From the NCBI RefSeq assembly GCF_002960625.1, contig NZ_POJH01000020.1:1-35716 (forward strand): a stretch of 35,716 nt of DNA, read 5' to 3'. The DNA is from Streptococcus suis (GTDB taxonomy: Bacteria > Bacillota > Bacilli > Lactobacillales > Streptococcaceae). Shown in pieces: positions 17,807 to 25,815 of the stretch (position 1 is the stretch's first letter; every line of letters begins with the position of its first letter). Made by a program: the position numbers and the translations under genes. The notes under the pieces are model-generated. The model was not told the origin of the DNA. It did not search any database and saw nothing but the letters and a program-made list of their open reading frames with translations.

Positions 17807-17835
17807 TTGACATACTTATGAAAATACCTTATACT
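17807..17835 (+). promoter_or_regulatory. Promoter of the tandem immunity-like genes
   Basis: Consensus TTGACA (17807-17812), 17-base spacer, TATACT (17830-17835). Strong, 33 bases before the ATG at 17868. Confidence 0.75.
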
Positions 17836-17867
17836 GATATCAGAAAACAAGGATATAGGAGTTTCTT

Positions 17868-18155
17868 ATGAAAAAAGCCAATCGTGAAGAATTTTACTCC
17901 CATTTATCAGCCCTTTATCAGTTGTCACCAGAAACTATTTCCCCTGTTTTGCGTGAGAAAATTGTTGAATTTGCCCAGAAACTTGACCAGTCAGACAATC
18001 TCTACTTGTTGGCGGATCAGCTTTCCGTGTATGTGAATAGGGAATTGCTTGAGCAGGCTGGAAAAGCACCAAAAGAGCTGCTTGATTTAGCTACTTATAT
18101 CCAGGAATTGCAGATCAGCCATAGTTTGTATATGGCCCGTTTGGATAGCTTGTAG
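17868..18155 (+). CDS. Bacteriocin-immunity-like helical protein, copy 1
   Basis: A 95-residue protein without signal peptide or membrane segment, predicted to be a helical bundle (MKKANREEFYSHLSALYQLS, LREKIVEFAQKLDQ, LADQLSVYVNREL, LLDLATYIQELQ). Size and helix pattern suit the EntA-type immunity family, cytoplasmic proteins protecting a producer from class II bacteriocins, but no bacteriocin gene lies nearby, so the role is tentative. The next gene is a paralogue 9 bases downstream. A consensus promoter and TAGGAG site precede it. Confidence 0.75.
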   Translation: MKKANREEFYSHLSALYQLSPETISPVLREKIVEFAQKLDQSDNLYLLADQLSVYVNRELLEQAGKAPKELLDLATYIQELQISHSLYMARLDSL

Positions 18156-18164
18156 GAGGAACTT

Positions 18165-18461
18165 ATGAAAAAAGCCAATCGTGAAGAATTTTACACCCAT
18201 TTATCTGCCCTTTATCAATTGGCACCAGAAGTTATTTCACCGGTCTTGCGTGAGAAAGTAGTTGAATTTGCGCAGAAGCTCGACCAGTCAGATAATCTTT
18301 ATTTGTTGGCTGATCAGTTATCGGTATTTGTCAATGCTGAATTGACCGGCTTGACCTGGAGAGCGCCAAAGGAGTTGGTAGAATTGGGGCGCTATATCCA
18401 GGAATTACAAGTGAACTATCGACGTTATGTACTAGGAATAGATAATTTAGAGGAAAAATGA
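18165..18461 (+). CDS. Bacteriocin-immunity-like helical protein, copy 2
   Basis: A 98-residue tandem paralogue of the previous gene. About 54 of the first 60 residues are identical; the rest diverges, with the block ELTGLTWRAPKEL replacing ELLEQAGKAPKEL and a different C-terminal helix (YRRYVLGIDNLEEK). Divergence limited to the C-terminal third is what specificity change in immunity proteins would look like, since that region determines bacteriocin recognition in the EntA-type family. Its TGA overlaps the ATG of the downstream GST gene by one base, so the three genes are likely one operon. Confidence 0.75.
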   Translation: MKKANREEFYTHLSALYQLAPEVISPVLREKVVEFAQKLDQSDNLYLLADQLSVFVNAELTGLTWRAPKELVELGRYIQELQVNYRRYVLGIDNLEEK

Positions 18462-19249
18462 TGACAGAATACACAAAACCACTGGTTTGGAAGTGGGAAG
18501 ATGAAAATGACAATCGTTCAGGCAACCGCCCAACTGCAGGTAGTCGATTTGAACAAAGATTACCCAAAGGAGAACAACCTCTCCAAGTTTATTCCTTGGG
18601 AACACCTAACGGTATTAAGGTTGCTATTATGTTGGAGGAGTTGAAAGAATTAGGTATTTCGAAAGCTGATTATGACCTCTTTCTCATCAATATCGGTCAA
18701 GGAGACCAATTTGGCTCCGATTTTGTTGCCATTAATCCAAATTCAAAAATTCCAGCTATGGTAGATTACTCTGAGAAGGAGCCGGTTCCAGTTTTTGAAT
18801 CAGCCAACATTCTACTTTACCTGGCAGAAAAATTTGACGCCTTCATACCCAAAGCTTTGGCGGAACGTACAGAAGTCCTTAACTGGCTCTTCTGGCAAAC
18901 TGGCGCCGCACCATTTGTTGGCGGTGGTTTTGGACATTTCTTCCATTACGCTCCGACAGCGCAGGAATATCCGATTAACCGCTATGCCATGGAAACCAAA
19001 CGCCAATTAGATTTGTTGGATCAATTATTGGCGACTAGAGAATACATTGCTGGAAATGACTATACCATCGCAGATATTGCTATCTGGTCCTGGTATGGAC
19101 GCTTGGTGCAAGGTCAACTCTATCCTGGTTCAGCAGAATTTCTGGATGTAGCCTCTTATCACCATTTGAATGCCTGGGTGGAGAAAATTGCAGCCCGCCC
19201 AGCCGTTCAGAAAGGCCTGGCAGTAAAATATGCTTCTATAGAAGATTAA
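18461..19249 (+). CDS. yghU: YghU-type glutathione S-transferase / disulfide-bond oxidoreductase
   Basis: A 262-residue GST-fold protein very close in pattern to E. coli YghU: N-terminal WKWEDENDNRSGNRPTAG, thioredoxin-like domain with LQVYSLGTPNGIKVAIMLEE, NPNSKIPAMVD and FESANILLYLAEKF (the cis-Pro and glutathione-binding segments), then the helical domain with NWLFWQTGAAPFVGGGFGHF and YTIADIAIWSWYG. YghU homologues use glutathione for disulfide or peroxide reduction rather than conjugation. The ATG at 18461 is better spaced from AGGA (18451-18454) than 18458. Last gene of the immunity-like operon; repeats follow. Confidence 0.92.
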   Translation: MTEYTKPLVWKWEDENDNRSGNRPTAGSRFEQRLPKGEQPLQVYSLGTPNGIKVAIMLEELKELGISKADYDLFLINIGQGDQFGSDFVAINPNSKIPAMVDYSEKEPVPVFESANILLYLAEKFDAFIPKALAERTEVLNWLFWQTGAAPFVGGGFGHFFHYAPTAQEYPINRYAMETKRQLDLLDQLLATREYIAGNDYTIADIAIWSWYGRLVQGQLYPGSAEFLDVASYHHLNAWVEKIAARPAVQKGLAVKYASIED

Positions 19250-19396
19250 GAACCTGTATTCACCCTTCAGTACTTCCACCTATGGCTAGATTTTTAGCTA
19301 CTCAGCCTTTGTTAATATTCCCTAAAAAGCTGCCTTGATTAGCGAAAAACTAGCTCTTGTTTAAAAGTACTTCGCTTGTGAATTCTGGTTCTAAGT
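19247..19396. repeat. 150-bp imperfect palindromic repeat (MITE-like)
   Basis: The two halves are imperfect inverted copies. Outer ends TAAGAACCTGTATTCAC and, read inward from the right, TTAGAACCAGAATTCAC match at 14 of 17 positions; AGTACTT and GCTAG-x-TTTT..GCTA recur at similar places in both arms. No open frame of note. The left end overlaps the yghU stop, so the element may act as its transcription end. Confidence 0.6.
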
Positions 19397-19746
19397 AACG
19401 AGGCTGGGCTCAAGCCCAGCACCACTTCTCAAAGTTAGCGTCAACATCTCAGAGCAGTGGTTGATTGGCTTTAACAGTCTGGGAGACTGTTAAAGGTAGG
19501 AGATAAGATTTGCAAAGCAAATCTCAGCAGTTCGTGTTTCACACTCCAAATCTGACCATTACGACTGTTGCGAACAAAGTTCGCTCTATTTCCAACCTCC
19601 AACAGTCACTACTCTGACTGTTGGAGCTATGCGGGGGTGGGAGTGAAACAGTCTGGGGATAGACTGTTTCAGCTCAACAACTGGAAATAAGGACTTGTTG
19701 ACGAACTCTTCTTTTAATTGTTGAGTTCTGTCCCACTCCCTTTTGC
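19397..19746. repeat. Intergenic hairpin-rich repeat with two boxB-like modules
   Basis: Starts with GAGGCTGGGCTCAAGCCCAGC-like hairpin and ends near TTCTGTCCCACTCCC, ends known to me from recurrent streptococcal intergenic repeats. Inside are a reversed two-hairpin module (19469-19524) and a forward one (19570-19626), plus a further hairpin around GAAACAGTCT/AGACTGTTTC at 19648-19671. No gene. Confidence 0.6.
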
Positions 19747-19756
19747 TTGCTCATAT

Positions 19757-19785
19757 TTTACAATGGTTTGATAAAAGTTTATAAT
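19757..19785 (+). promoter_or_regulatory. Promoter upstream of ytgP
   Basis: TTTACA (19757-19762), 17-base spacer, perfect TATAAT (19780-19785). The predicted transcript would carry the BOX-like element 19795-20001 in its 5' leader. Confidence 0.65.
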
Positions 19786-19794
19786 AGAGGAGTT

Positions 19795-20001
19795 ATACTC
19801 AATGAAAATCAAAAACAGACTAGCTCCAAAGGTTTGGGGAACCTTTGGAGGTTGGAGATGGGTGAACGTAGTTCGTTTCTACTTATGCAGATAGAACCCT
19901 GTTACTATTTTATTTCAAGGTAACAGGCTGAAAGGCTCCACTGGAGCCTTTCACTCATCAAATCAAGTCAACAACGTCTGATTTTGATTTTCGAAGAGTA
20001 T
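19795..20001. repeat. BOX-like repeat element in ytgP leader
   Basis: Terminal inverted repeats ATACTCAATGAAAATCAAAA and, from the right, ATACTCTTCGAAAATCAAAA agree at most positions and are the ends I know from pneumococcal boxC and boxA. It contains a reversed boxB-like module (CTCCAAAGGTT/AACCTTTGGAG, linker GTTGGAGAT, GAAC/GTTC with a 3-base loop; 19824-19874) and further hairpins CTGTTAC/GTAACAG and GAAAGGCTCC/GGAGCCTTTC. Confidence 0.75.
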
Positions 20002-20026
20002 TATCTTAAAAGAAAGAAGTTTTATC

Positions 20027-21667
20027 ATGTCTGAACAAACAAAAACGGGCCAATCCCGTGAGCAAGAAACAATGGTGCGAGGCATGGCCTGGTTGACTGC
20101 CGGGAATTTTCTCAGTCGTTTGCTGGGTGTTGCCTATGTAATACCTTGGTATATCTGGCTGGGAGAACATCGGGCGGAGGCCAATGCCTTATTTAGCATG
20201 GGCTATCAAATTTATGCCAACTTCCTCTTGATTTCTACGGCTGGTTTGCCGACCGCCATTGCCAAACAGGTTGCCAAGTACAATGTACTAGGGAAAGAAG
20301 AAGTTTCCCTCTATCTGGTTCGGGAATTCTTTAAGCTCATGTTGGTCTTTGGTGCGGTCTTTGCCGGAGCCATGTTTATCAGTTCGCCTTGGCTAGCTGA
20401 AGCGTCAGGTTCCAAAGAAAAACTCATTCCAGTCATGTATAGTCTGGTTCCTCCCTTATTCATTTTTCCAGCTATGAGTATCCTACGTGGTTTTTTCCAA
20501 GGGCGGCACGATATGAAACCCTACGCTATCAGTCAGTTGGCTGAACAGTTGGTTCGTGTTATTTGGATTTTAGCAGCTACCTTTATTATCATGAAGCTGG
20601 GCAATGGGAACTATCTAGACGCAGTAGTACAGTCGACCTTTGCGGCCTTTGTAGGTATGCTGGCAAGTGTAGGCATTCTGGTTTACACTCTCTGGAAACA
20701 GGGCTATCTAGGAAAATTACTCCATGCCAAGAAGCAGAAAATATCGGTCAATACAGGTCAACTCATCAAAGAAACAGTCAAGGATGCCATTCCGATTATT
20801 ATCTTGAGTTTGACCATCCAGTTGCTGCAATTTATTGACCAGGTTACCTTTGTCAATGTCATGGAGAAGATTACCAGCCTGACCAATTCGGAACTCTTGG
20901 AACTCTATTCCTTTATGTCTGCCAATCCCAATAAGATTACCATGATGATTATCGGGATTTCTATCAGTCTGGGCAGTGTAGCTATTCCACTCATTACTGA
21001 GAAGTTTGTAAAAAAAGATTTGAAGGCAGCTTCCAATTTGGTGGCGGATAACTTACAGTTGCTCTTTATTTTTACTATTCCAGCCATTGTTGGAACGGTC
21101 TTGTTGGCTAGACCACTCTACTCAGTCTTCTACGGTCAATCGCAGGATATTGAAATTCAGCTCTTCATTTGGAACTTGGTCATGATTTTACCTCTTGGCT
21201 TGTACTCTGTTATCAGTGTTGTCATTCAAGCAATTTTTGAAAATCGTCGAGCGATTATCTATTTTGCGATTGGGATACTGATAAAAGTGATCTTGCAGTT
21301 GCCAATGATTTATCTCTTCCAAGTTTACGGCCCCTTCCTTTCAACCCTGGTCAGTCTTACCGTCATGCTCTATTTATTCTATAAGCGTATTGACGCGGTC
21401 TTAGGTGTGGATGAAGGTTTGATTGTGAAAGATATTGTGACAATCAGCTGGATTTCCTTGGTTATGGGTGGCATTGTTTGGCTACTTGAATTGCTTCTCA
21501 ATCACTTATTACCAGCTACTGGTTATCTATCGAGCTTGGTTCATTTGCTCCTTTCGGGAGGGGTGGGCGTATTCGTTTTTGTCATTTTGACCTTGAAGAC
21601 ACGACAGCTAGATCGTTTGATTGGCAGTCGGGCAGACTTGCTCCGTCGCAAACTAAAATTGGCTTAA
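20027..21667 (+). CDS. ytgP: MurJ/SpoVB-like polysaccharide flippase (YtgP)
   Basis: A 546-residue multi-pass membrane protein of the MVF/MATE-like exporter superfamily, with about 14 hydrophobic segments, e.g. WLTAGNFLSRLLGVAYVIPW near residue 24, LFIFTIPAIVGTVLLARPLY, and IIYFAIGILIKVILQLPMIY. The YtgP branch of streptococci can replace E. coli MurJ and is a lipid II flippase candidate, carrying the wall precursor across the membrane. AGAAAGAAG precedes the ATG. It is monocistronic between a BOX-containing leader and a good terminator, so leader structure could matter for its dose. Confidence 0.85.
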   Translation: MSEQTKTGQSREQETMVRGMAWLTAGNFLSRLLGVAYVIPWYIWLGEHRAEANALFSMGYQIYANFLLISTAGLPTAIAKQVAKYNVLGKEEVSLYLVREFFKLMLVFGAVFAGAMFISSPWLAEASGSKEKLIPVMYSLVPPLFIFPAMSILRGFFQGRHDMKPYAISQLAEQLVRVIWILAATFIIMKLGNGNYLDAVVQSTFAAFVGMLASVGILVYTLWKQGYLGKLLHAKKQKISVNTGQLIKETVKDAIPIIILSLTIQLLQFIDQVTFVNVMEKITSLTNSELLELYSFMSANPNKITMMIIGISISLGSVAIPLITEKFVKKDLKAASNLVADNLQLLFIFTIPAIVGTVLLARPLYSVFYGQSQDIEIQLFIWNLVMILPLGLYSVISVVIQAIFENRRAIIYFAIGILIKVILQLPMIYLFQVYGPFLSTLVSLTVMLYLFYKRIDAVLGVDEGLIVKDIVTISWISLVMGGIVWLLELLLNHLLPATGYLSSLVHLLLSGGVGVFVFVILTLKTRQLDRLIGSRADLLRRKLKLA

Positions 21668-21675
21668 TAAACTCT

Positions 21676-21705
21676 AGGAAAATCTGGAATGGATTTTCCT
21701 TTTTT
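21676..21705 (+). terminator. Terminator of ytgP
   Basis: AGGAAAATC and GATTTTCCT form a 9-bp perfect stem followed by T-rich sequence. Confidence 0.9.
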
Positions 21706-21776
21706 CGTGGAGATTTTTCTATAAAAAATTTTGATTTTGTGGTAGAATAGTAGGGATAAAAAAGAGGAGAGAGATG

Positions 21777-22508
21777 ATGAAACCTAAATACGAACGTATT
21801 CTAATCAAACTATCTGGCGAGGCCTTGGCCGGTGAACGTGGTGTCGGTATTGACATCCAAACGGTTCAAGCAATGGCTAAGGAAATTCAAGAAGTAGCAG
21901 AATCAGGTGTTCAAATTGCCCTTGTTATTGGTGGTGGTAACCTTTGGCGTGGTGAACCTGCTGCTGAGGCTGGTATGGATCGTGTGCAGGCAGACTATAC
22001 TGGTATGCTTGGTACGGTTATGAATGCTCTTGTAATGGCTGATTCCCTTAAACAACTTGGTGTGGATACGCGTGTGCAGACAGCAATTGCCATGCAGTCT
22101 GTGGCTGAGCCATATATTCGTGGTCGTGCCTTACGTCACCTTGAAAAAGGTCGGATTGTCATCTTCGGTGCAGGTATCGGTTCACCATACTTCTCAACAG
22201 ATACAACTGCCGCTCTTCGTGCAGCAGAGATTGAAGCAGATGCAATCTTGATGGCTAAAAACGGTGTGGATGGTGTCTACAATGCCGATCCTAAGAAAGA
22301 TGCAAATGCGGTTAAATTTAATGAATTAACCCACCGTGAAGTCATCAGCCGTGGCTTGAAAATCATGGATGCAACGGCCTCAACACTTTCAATGGACAAT
22401 GACATTGATTTGGTTGTCTTCAACATGAATGAACCTGGAAATATCAAACGTGTTGTCTTTGGTGAACAGATTGGTACAACGGTTTCTAACTCTTCAGAAG
22501 AAAAATAA
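21777..22508 (+). CDS. pyrH: UMP kinase
   Basis: PyrH phosphorylates UMP to UDP at the head of pyrimidine nucleotide supply. The 243-residue amino-acid-kinase fold shows [15 protein letters not shown] (phosphate loop), [30 protein letters not shown] and the nucleotide-binding [20 protein letters not shown]. Two ATGs lie side by side; 21777 is seven bases from AGGAG, 21774 only four, so I prefer 21777. A TGGTAGAAT extended -10 (21740-21748) lies upstream. frr follows after 27 bases, the usual pyrH-frr pair. Confidence 0.97.
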   Translation: MKPKYERILIKLSGEALAGERGVGIDIQTVQAMAKEIQEVAESGVQIALVIGGGNLWRGEPAAEAGMDRVQADYTGMLGTVMNALVMADSLKQLGVDTRVQTAIAMQSVAEPYIRGRALRHLEKGRIVIFGAGIGSPYFSTDTTAALRAAEIEADAILMAKNGVDGVYNADPKKDANAVKFNELTHREVISRGLKIMDATASTLSMDNDIDLVVFNMNEPGNIKRVVFGEQIGTTVSNSSEEK

Positions 22509-22535
22509 TACATAAAATATAAAGAAGGAAGTCTT

Positions 22536-23093
22536 ATGTCTAAAGAAATTATTGCTAAAGCCCAAGAGCGTATGAACCATTCTCATCAGAGTTTGGCTCG
22601 TGAGTTCAGTCACATTCGTGCTGGTCGTGCCAACGCTAGCTTGTTGGACCGTATTTCAGTAGAATACTACGGTGCGCCAACTCCCTTGAACCAGTTGGCT
22701 GGTATTACTGTTCCAGAAGCGCGTGTGCTCTTGATTACACCATTTGACAAGTCAATCTTGAAAGATATCGAGCGTGCCTTGAATGCTTCAGACCTTGGTT
22801 TGACACCACAGTCTGATGGTACAGTTATCCGTTTGGTTATTCCTGCATTGACAGAAGAAACACGTAAAAACTTGGCAAAAGATGTGAAAAAAGTGGGTGA
22901 AAACTCTAAAGTTGCTATCCGTAATATCCGTCGTGATGCCATGGATGAGGCTAAAAAAGCTGAGAAAGCCAAGGAAATCACTGAAGATGAATTGAAGACA
23001 CTTGAAAAAGATATTCAAAAAGTCACTGACGATGCCATTAAGACAATCGATAAGATGACTGCCGATAAGGAAAAAGAATTGTTGGAAGTTTAA
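22536..23093 (+). CDS. frr: Ribosome recycling factor
   Basis: RRF splits post-termination ribosomes together with EF-G. Standard 185 residues: [23 protein letters not shown] near residue 25, [20 protein letters not shown], and the long three-helix bundle with [20 protein letters not shown] and the Lys/Glu-rich end. Preceded by AAGGAAG. It sits behind pyrH and before cvfB with a terminator-like hairpin in between. Confidence 0.98.
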   Translation: MSKEIIAKAQERMNHSHQSLAREFSHIRAGRANASLLDRISVEYYGAPTPLNQLAGITVPEARVLLITPFDKSILKDIERALNASDLGLTPQSDGTVIRLVIPALTEETRKNLAKDVKKVGENSKVAIRNIRRDAMDEAKKAEKAKEITEDELKTLEKDIQKVTDDAIKTIDKMTADKEKELLEV

Positions 23094-23168
23094 TCTCTTT
23101 CCTTTCATTCCATCAAAAATCATCACGAACATGTCTAACGGAAGTGATGACCAAATAAGAAATCTAAT

Positions 23169-23201
23169 GGGGGGAGTTAGACAAGACTTCCCCCACTTTT
23201 T
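23169..23201 (+). terminator. Terminator-like hairpin between frr and cvfB
   Basis: GGGGGGAGTT (23169-23178) pairs with GACTTCCCCC (23185-23194), two G-T pairs included, followed by ACTTTTT. It is only 20 bases before the cvfB start, so it may attenuate rather than fully end transcription. Confidence 0.7.
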
Positions 23202-23220
23202 AATCAGAAAGAAGAAAATC

Positions 23221-24075
23221 ATGAATGATTTATTAGCACACTATATGGTTGGTCTTGTGACCGACCAAAATGACCAGTTTTACTTTGTTCAAAAAGAAGG
23301 ACTGACCTTTGCCCTTTCAAAAGATGAGGGAGAGTTTAAACTGGGTCAATCTGTTAAGGGTTTTGCCTATACAGATATGAAACAAAAACTGCGCTTGACC
23401 ACCAAGGAAGTTGAAGCAACGCGGACTAGCTTTGGTTGGGGTACTGTAACCGAGGTGCGCAAGGACTTGGGTGTCTTTGTGGACACGGGTCTTCCTGATA
23501 AGCAGGTGGTGGTTTCCTTAGATATTCTGCCTGAAATCAAGGAACTCTGGCCCAAAAAAGATGACCAGCTTTATGTTAAGTTGGATGTAGATAAGAAGGA
23601 CCGCATTTGGGCTCTGCCAGCCTTTCAAGAAGATTTTCAGAAGCTGGCTGGTCCTGCTTATGATAATATGCAGAACCAAAACTTGCGAGCGATTGTCTAT
23701 CGTTTGAAAATGAATGGGACTTTTGTTTACCTGCCAGACAACAATATGCTTGGATTTATCCATCCTAGTGAACGGTTTGCTGAGCCACGCTTGGGGCAGG
23801 TCTTGGAGGCGCGTGTAATTGGTTATCGGGCAGTCGACCGGACCTTGAATTTATCGCTCAAACCGCGTTCTTTTGAGATGTTGGAAAATGATGCCCAGAT
23901 GATTTTGACCTATCTGGAGAGCAGTGGGGGCTTTATGACCTTGAATGACAAGTCTGCTCCGGAAGACATCAAGTCCACCTTTGGTATTTCCAAGGGTCAA
24001 TTCAAAAAAGCCCTGGGTGGTTTGATGAAGGCTGGGAAGGTCAAACAAGACGAGTTTGGAACGGAGTTGATCTAA
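23221..24075 (+). CDS. cvfB: CvfB-type S1 RNA-binding protein
   Basis: A 284-residue protein matching CvfB, an RNA-binding regulator first linked to virulence gene expression in staphylococci. It contains S1-like OB domains: residues about 5-60, 65-130 (GWGTVTEVRKDLGVFVDTGL and the following VVVSLDILPEI), and 140-215 (NGTFVYLPDNNMLGFIHPSE), then a C-terminal winged helix (DIKSTFGISKGQFKKALGGL). The ATG at 23221 follows AGAAAGAAG; an in-frame extension to 23131 runs through the frr terminator and is rejected. The next gene begins 2 bases after its stop. Confidence 0.9.
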   Translation: MNDLLAHYMVGLVTDQNDQFYFVQKEGLTFALSKDEGEFKLGQSVKGFAYTDMKQKLRLTTKEVEATRTSFGWGTVTEVRKDLGVFVDTGLPDKQVVVSLDILPEIKELWPKKDDQLYVKLDVDKKDRIWALPAFQEDFQKLAGPAYDNMQNQNLRAIVYRLKMNGTFVYLPDNNMLGFIHPSERFAEPRLGQVLEARVIGYRAVDRTLNLSLKPRSFEMLENDAQMILTYLESSGGFMTLNDKSAPEDIKSTFGISKGQFKKALGGLMKAGKVKQDEFGTELI

Positions 24076-24077
24076 AA

Positions 24078-24998
24078 ATGAGAGTATATATTGCAGGAAG
24101 TGGTGCCATGGGTTGCCGTTTTGGCTATCAGTTATCAAAGACAAAGCATGAAGTGATTTTGTTGGATAATTGGGATGCCCATATCGAAGCGATTCGTGAA
24201 AATGGTCTGAAGGTGACGGGAGATTTTGATGATGTCGTCCAGCTCCCTATTATGAAGCCGACTGAGGCGACGGAAGTTGCTGACCTGATCATCCTCCTAA
24301 CCAAGGCGGACCAGTTGCCAAAAATGTTGCAGGATATTAAGGGGATCATTGGTGAAAAGACTAAGGTTCTTAGCCTCTTGAATGGACTTGGACATGCGAC
24401 CACCATGCGCCGTTATGTGCCTGATGAGAGTATTATGGTCGGTGTAACGATTTGGTTGGCTGGTCTTAAGGGGCCTGGTCATGTGCATTTGCAGGGTCCT
24501 GGTTCTATCTCTGTGCAGAATATGGTTGGTGATGGTCAGTCAGTAGAAGGGATTGTTGACATGTTTAATGAAGCTGGTCTAAATGCGACCTATGATGACC
24601 ACGTTATCAATGCTATTTGGCAAAAGGCCTGTGTCAATGGCACCATGAATCCGACTTGTACAATCTTGAATTGCACCATTGGAGAACTCTTTGGAACAGA
24701 GGGCGGGCTAAATTTGGTGCAAGGAATTTTCAAGGAATTCATCGCCGTTGCCAAATCAGAAACCGATGGAATTGATGAAGAGGCTATTTGGAAATATATC
24801 ATTGATGCTTCTAAAAAAGCATCTAATCACTATCCATCTATGCATCAGGATTTGGTGCAAAATGGTCGTAAGACTGAAATTGATTACCTGAATGGCGCTG
24901 TTGTTTTTAAAGGCAAACGTGCAGGTATTCCAACTCCTTATTGCCAAATGATTACAGAGATGGTTCATGCCAAGGAAGCTATGCTTGGGTTGAGATAG
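24078..24998 (+). CDS. panE: Ketopantoate reductase family (2-dehydropantoate 2-reductase)
   Basis: A 306-residue PanE/ApbA-family oxidoreductase: NADPH-binding GSGAMGCRFG at residues 7-16, LLTKADQLPKML, the LNGLGH loop, and the helical C-terminal domain with ACVNGTMNPTCTILNCTIGE and YPSMHQDLVQNGRKTEIDYL, containing the expected Lys, Asn and Glu catalytic positions. In the pantothenate route it reduces ketopantoate to pantoate, but streptococci often lack the other pan genes and none lie here, so the physiological substrate is uncertain. It is almost fused to cvfB (2-base gap). Confidence 0.85.
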   Translation: MRVYIAGSGAMGCRFGYQLSKTKHEVILLDNWDAHIEAIRENGLKVTGDFDDVVQLPIMKPTEATEVADLIILLTKADQLPKMLQDIKGIIGEKTKVLSLLNGLGHATTMRRYVPDESIMVGVTIWLAGLKGPGHVHLQGPGSISVQNMVGDGQSVEGIVDMFNEAGLNATYDDHVINAIWQKACVNGTMNPTCTILNCTIGELFGTEGGLNLVQGIFKEFIAVAKSETDGIDEEAIWKYIIDASKKASNHYPSMHQDLVQNGRKTEIDYLNGAVVFKGKRAGIPTPYCQMITEMVHAKEAMLGLR

Positions 24999-25010
24999 GA
25001 GCTTGTCAGG

Positions 25011-25466
25011 TTGATTGAAGTGGAAACGATAGAAGAGTACATGGCCGCCCTGCCAGACAATCGCAGAGAGGCAGTTGAAAGGCTTCATCAGGTGATTGTG
25101 GAGTATTTGCCTGCTGGTTTTGAGGTCGGTGTGCTGGGTGGGATGATCAATTATTACGTCCCTCTGTCAGCCTATCCAAATGGTTATCATTGTACACCTG
25201 GAGAACCCTTACCTTTCTTGGCCTTGGCCTCACAAAAGGCTCATATTGCCCTCTATCATATGGGAATTTATATGGATAAGGAATTGAATGACTGGTTTGT
25301 AGAAAAGTATCAGGAACAGGTTCCGACCAAATTGGATATGGGTAAATCCTGCGTTCGCATGAAAAATCCCAAGAATATTCCTTATGAATTGATTGGCCAA
25401 TTGGTGAGTAAGATGTCTATGGAGCGCTATATTACCCTCTACGAAGAAAATCATATTAGAAAGTAA
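25011..25466 (+). CDS. DUF1801-like protein
   Basis: A 151-residue soluble protein resembling the DUF1801/YdhG fold: the start [22 protein letters not shown], the central [15 protein letters not shown] and the C-terminal [20 protein letters not shown] agree with the helix-wrapped alpha-beta domain seen in that family (related to CyaY/YjbR-like folds). Its function is unknown. The TTG at 25011 has AGGAG nine bases upstream; no ATG lies at a suitable place. It lies 12 bases after panE and 5 bases before yozE, an operon of small conserved genes. Confidence 0.75.
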   Translation: MIEVETIEEYMAALPDNRREAVERLHQVIVEYLPAGFEVGVLGGMINYYVPLSAYPNGYHCTPGEPLPFLALASQKAHIALYHMGIYMDKELNDWFVEKYQEQVPTKLDMGKSCVRMKNPKNIPYELIGQLVSKMSMERYITLYEENHIRK

Positions 25467-25471
25467 GAGTT

Positions 25472-25687
25472 GTGAGAAGAAGTTTTTATTCTTGGTTGAT
25501 GACCCAACGCAATCCTAAGAGCAATGAGCCTGTTGCGATTTTAGCAGATTATGCTTTTGAGGAAGTTGATTTTCCTAAGCAATCAGATAATTTTGATGAG
25601 GTCAGTCGTTTTTTGGAAGAATCTGCTAGCTTTGCTTTTTCCATGTCAGACTTTGATGCCATTTGGGAAGAGTATTTGGGACATTGA
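25472..25687 (+). CDS. YozE-family SAM-like protein
   Basis: A 71-residue protein of the YozE (DUF1250) family: [20 protein letters not shown], then [20 protein letters not shown] and a final acidic helix ending [11 protein letters not shown]. YozE structures show a small helical sterile-alpha-motif-like fold; the role is unknown. Starts with GTG in a weak AAGAG context 5 bases after the previous stop, suggesting coupled translation. A terminator follows the stop at once. Confidence 0.85.
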   Translation: MRRSFYSWLMTQRNPKSNEPVAILADYAFEEVDFPKQSDNFDEVSRFLEESASFAFSMSDFDAIWEEYLGH

Positions 25688-25702
25688 TGATGTGAATATG
25701 TG

Positions 25703-25734
25703 AGAGTAGTTGTAAAAGTACACTACTCTTTTTT
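25703..25734 (+). terminator. Terminator after yozE
   Basis: AGAGTAG pairs with CTACTCT, inner TGTA with TACA, then six T. Confidence 0.88.
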
Positions 25735-25781
25735 GAAAAATAGCTTAAAAATGAACAAGAATATTTTTTCAAGCCATATAC

Positions 25782-25809
25782 TTGCATTTTTCGGGGGGGG
25801 GGGTAAAAT
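25782..25809 (+). promoter_or_regulatory. Promoter with an 11-G spacer tract
   Basis: TTGCAT (25782-25787) and TAAAAT (25804-25809) are 16 bases apart, and 11 of those bases are one uninterrupted G run (25793-25803). The rplK promoter in this window uses the same TTGCAT with a 16-base spacer. A run this long in low-GC DNA is prone to slippage and would change promoter spacing. Confidence 0.45.
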
Positions 25810-25815
25810 AAATAT

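Noticed and set aside
19469..19874. Hairpin-rich region as a CRISPR array
   Set aside because: Repeats are not identical or evenly spaced and alternate in orientation; there are no spacers or cas genes.
23131..23220. N-terminal extension of cvfB
   Set aside because: The extension is encoded by the frr-cvfB hairpin region; the ATG at 23221 has the ribosome-binding site and starts the conserved domain.
25793..25803. Poly-G run as an assembly error
   Set aside because: Length may well be off by one or two, but it is placed exactly within a promoter-like spacer and followed by a coherent transcription unit; kept as a finding with read-level checking.
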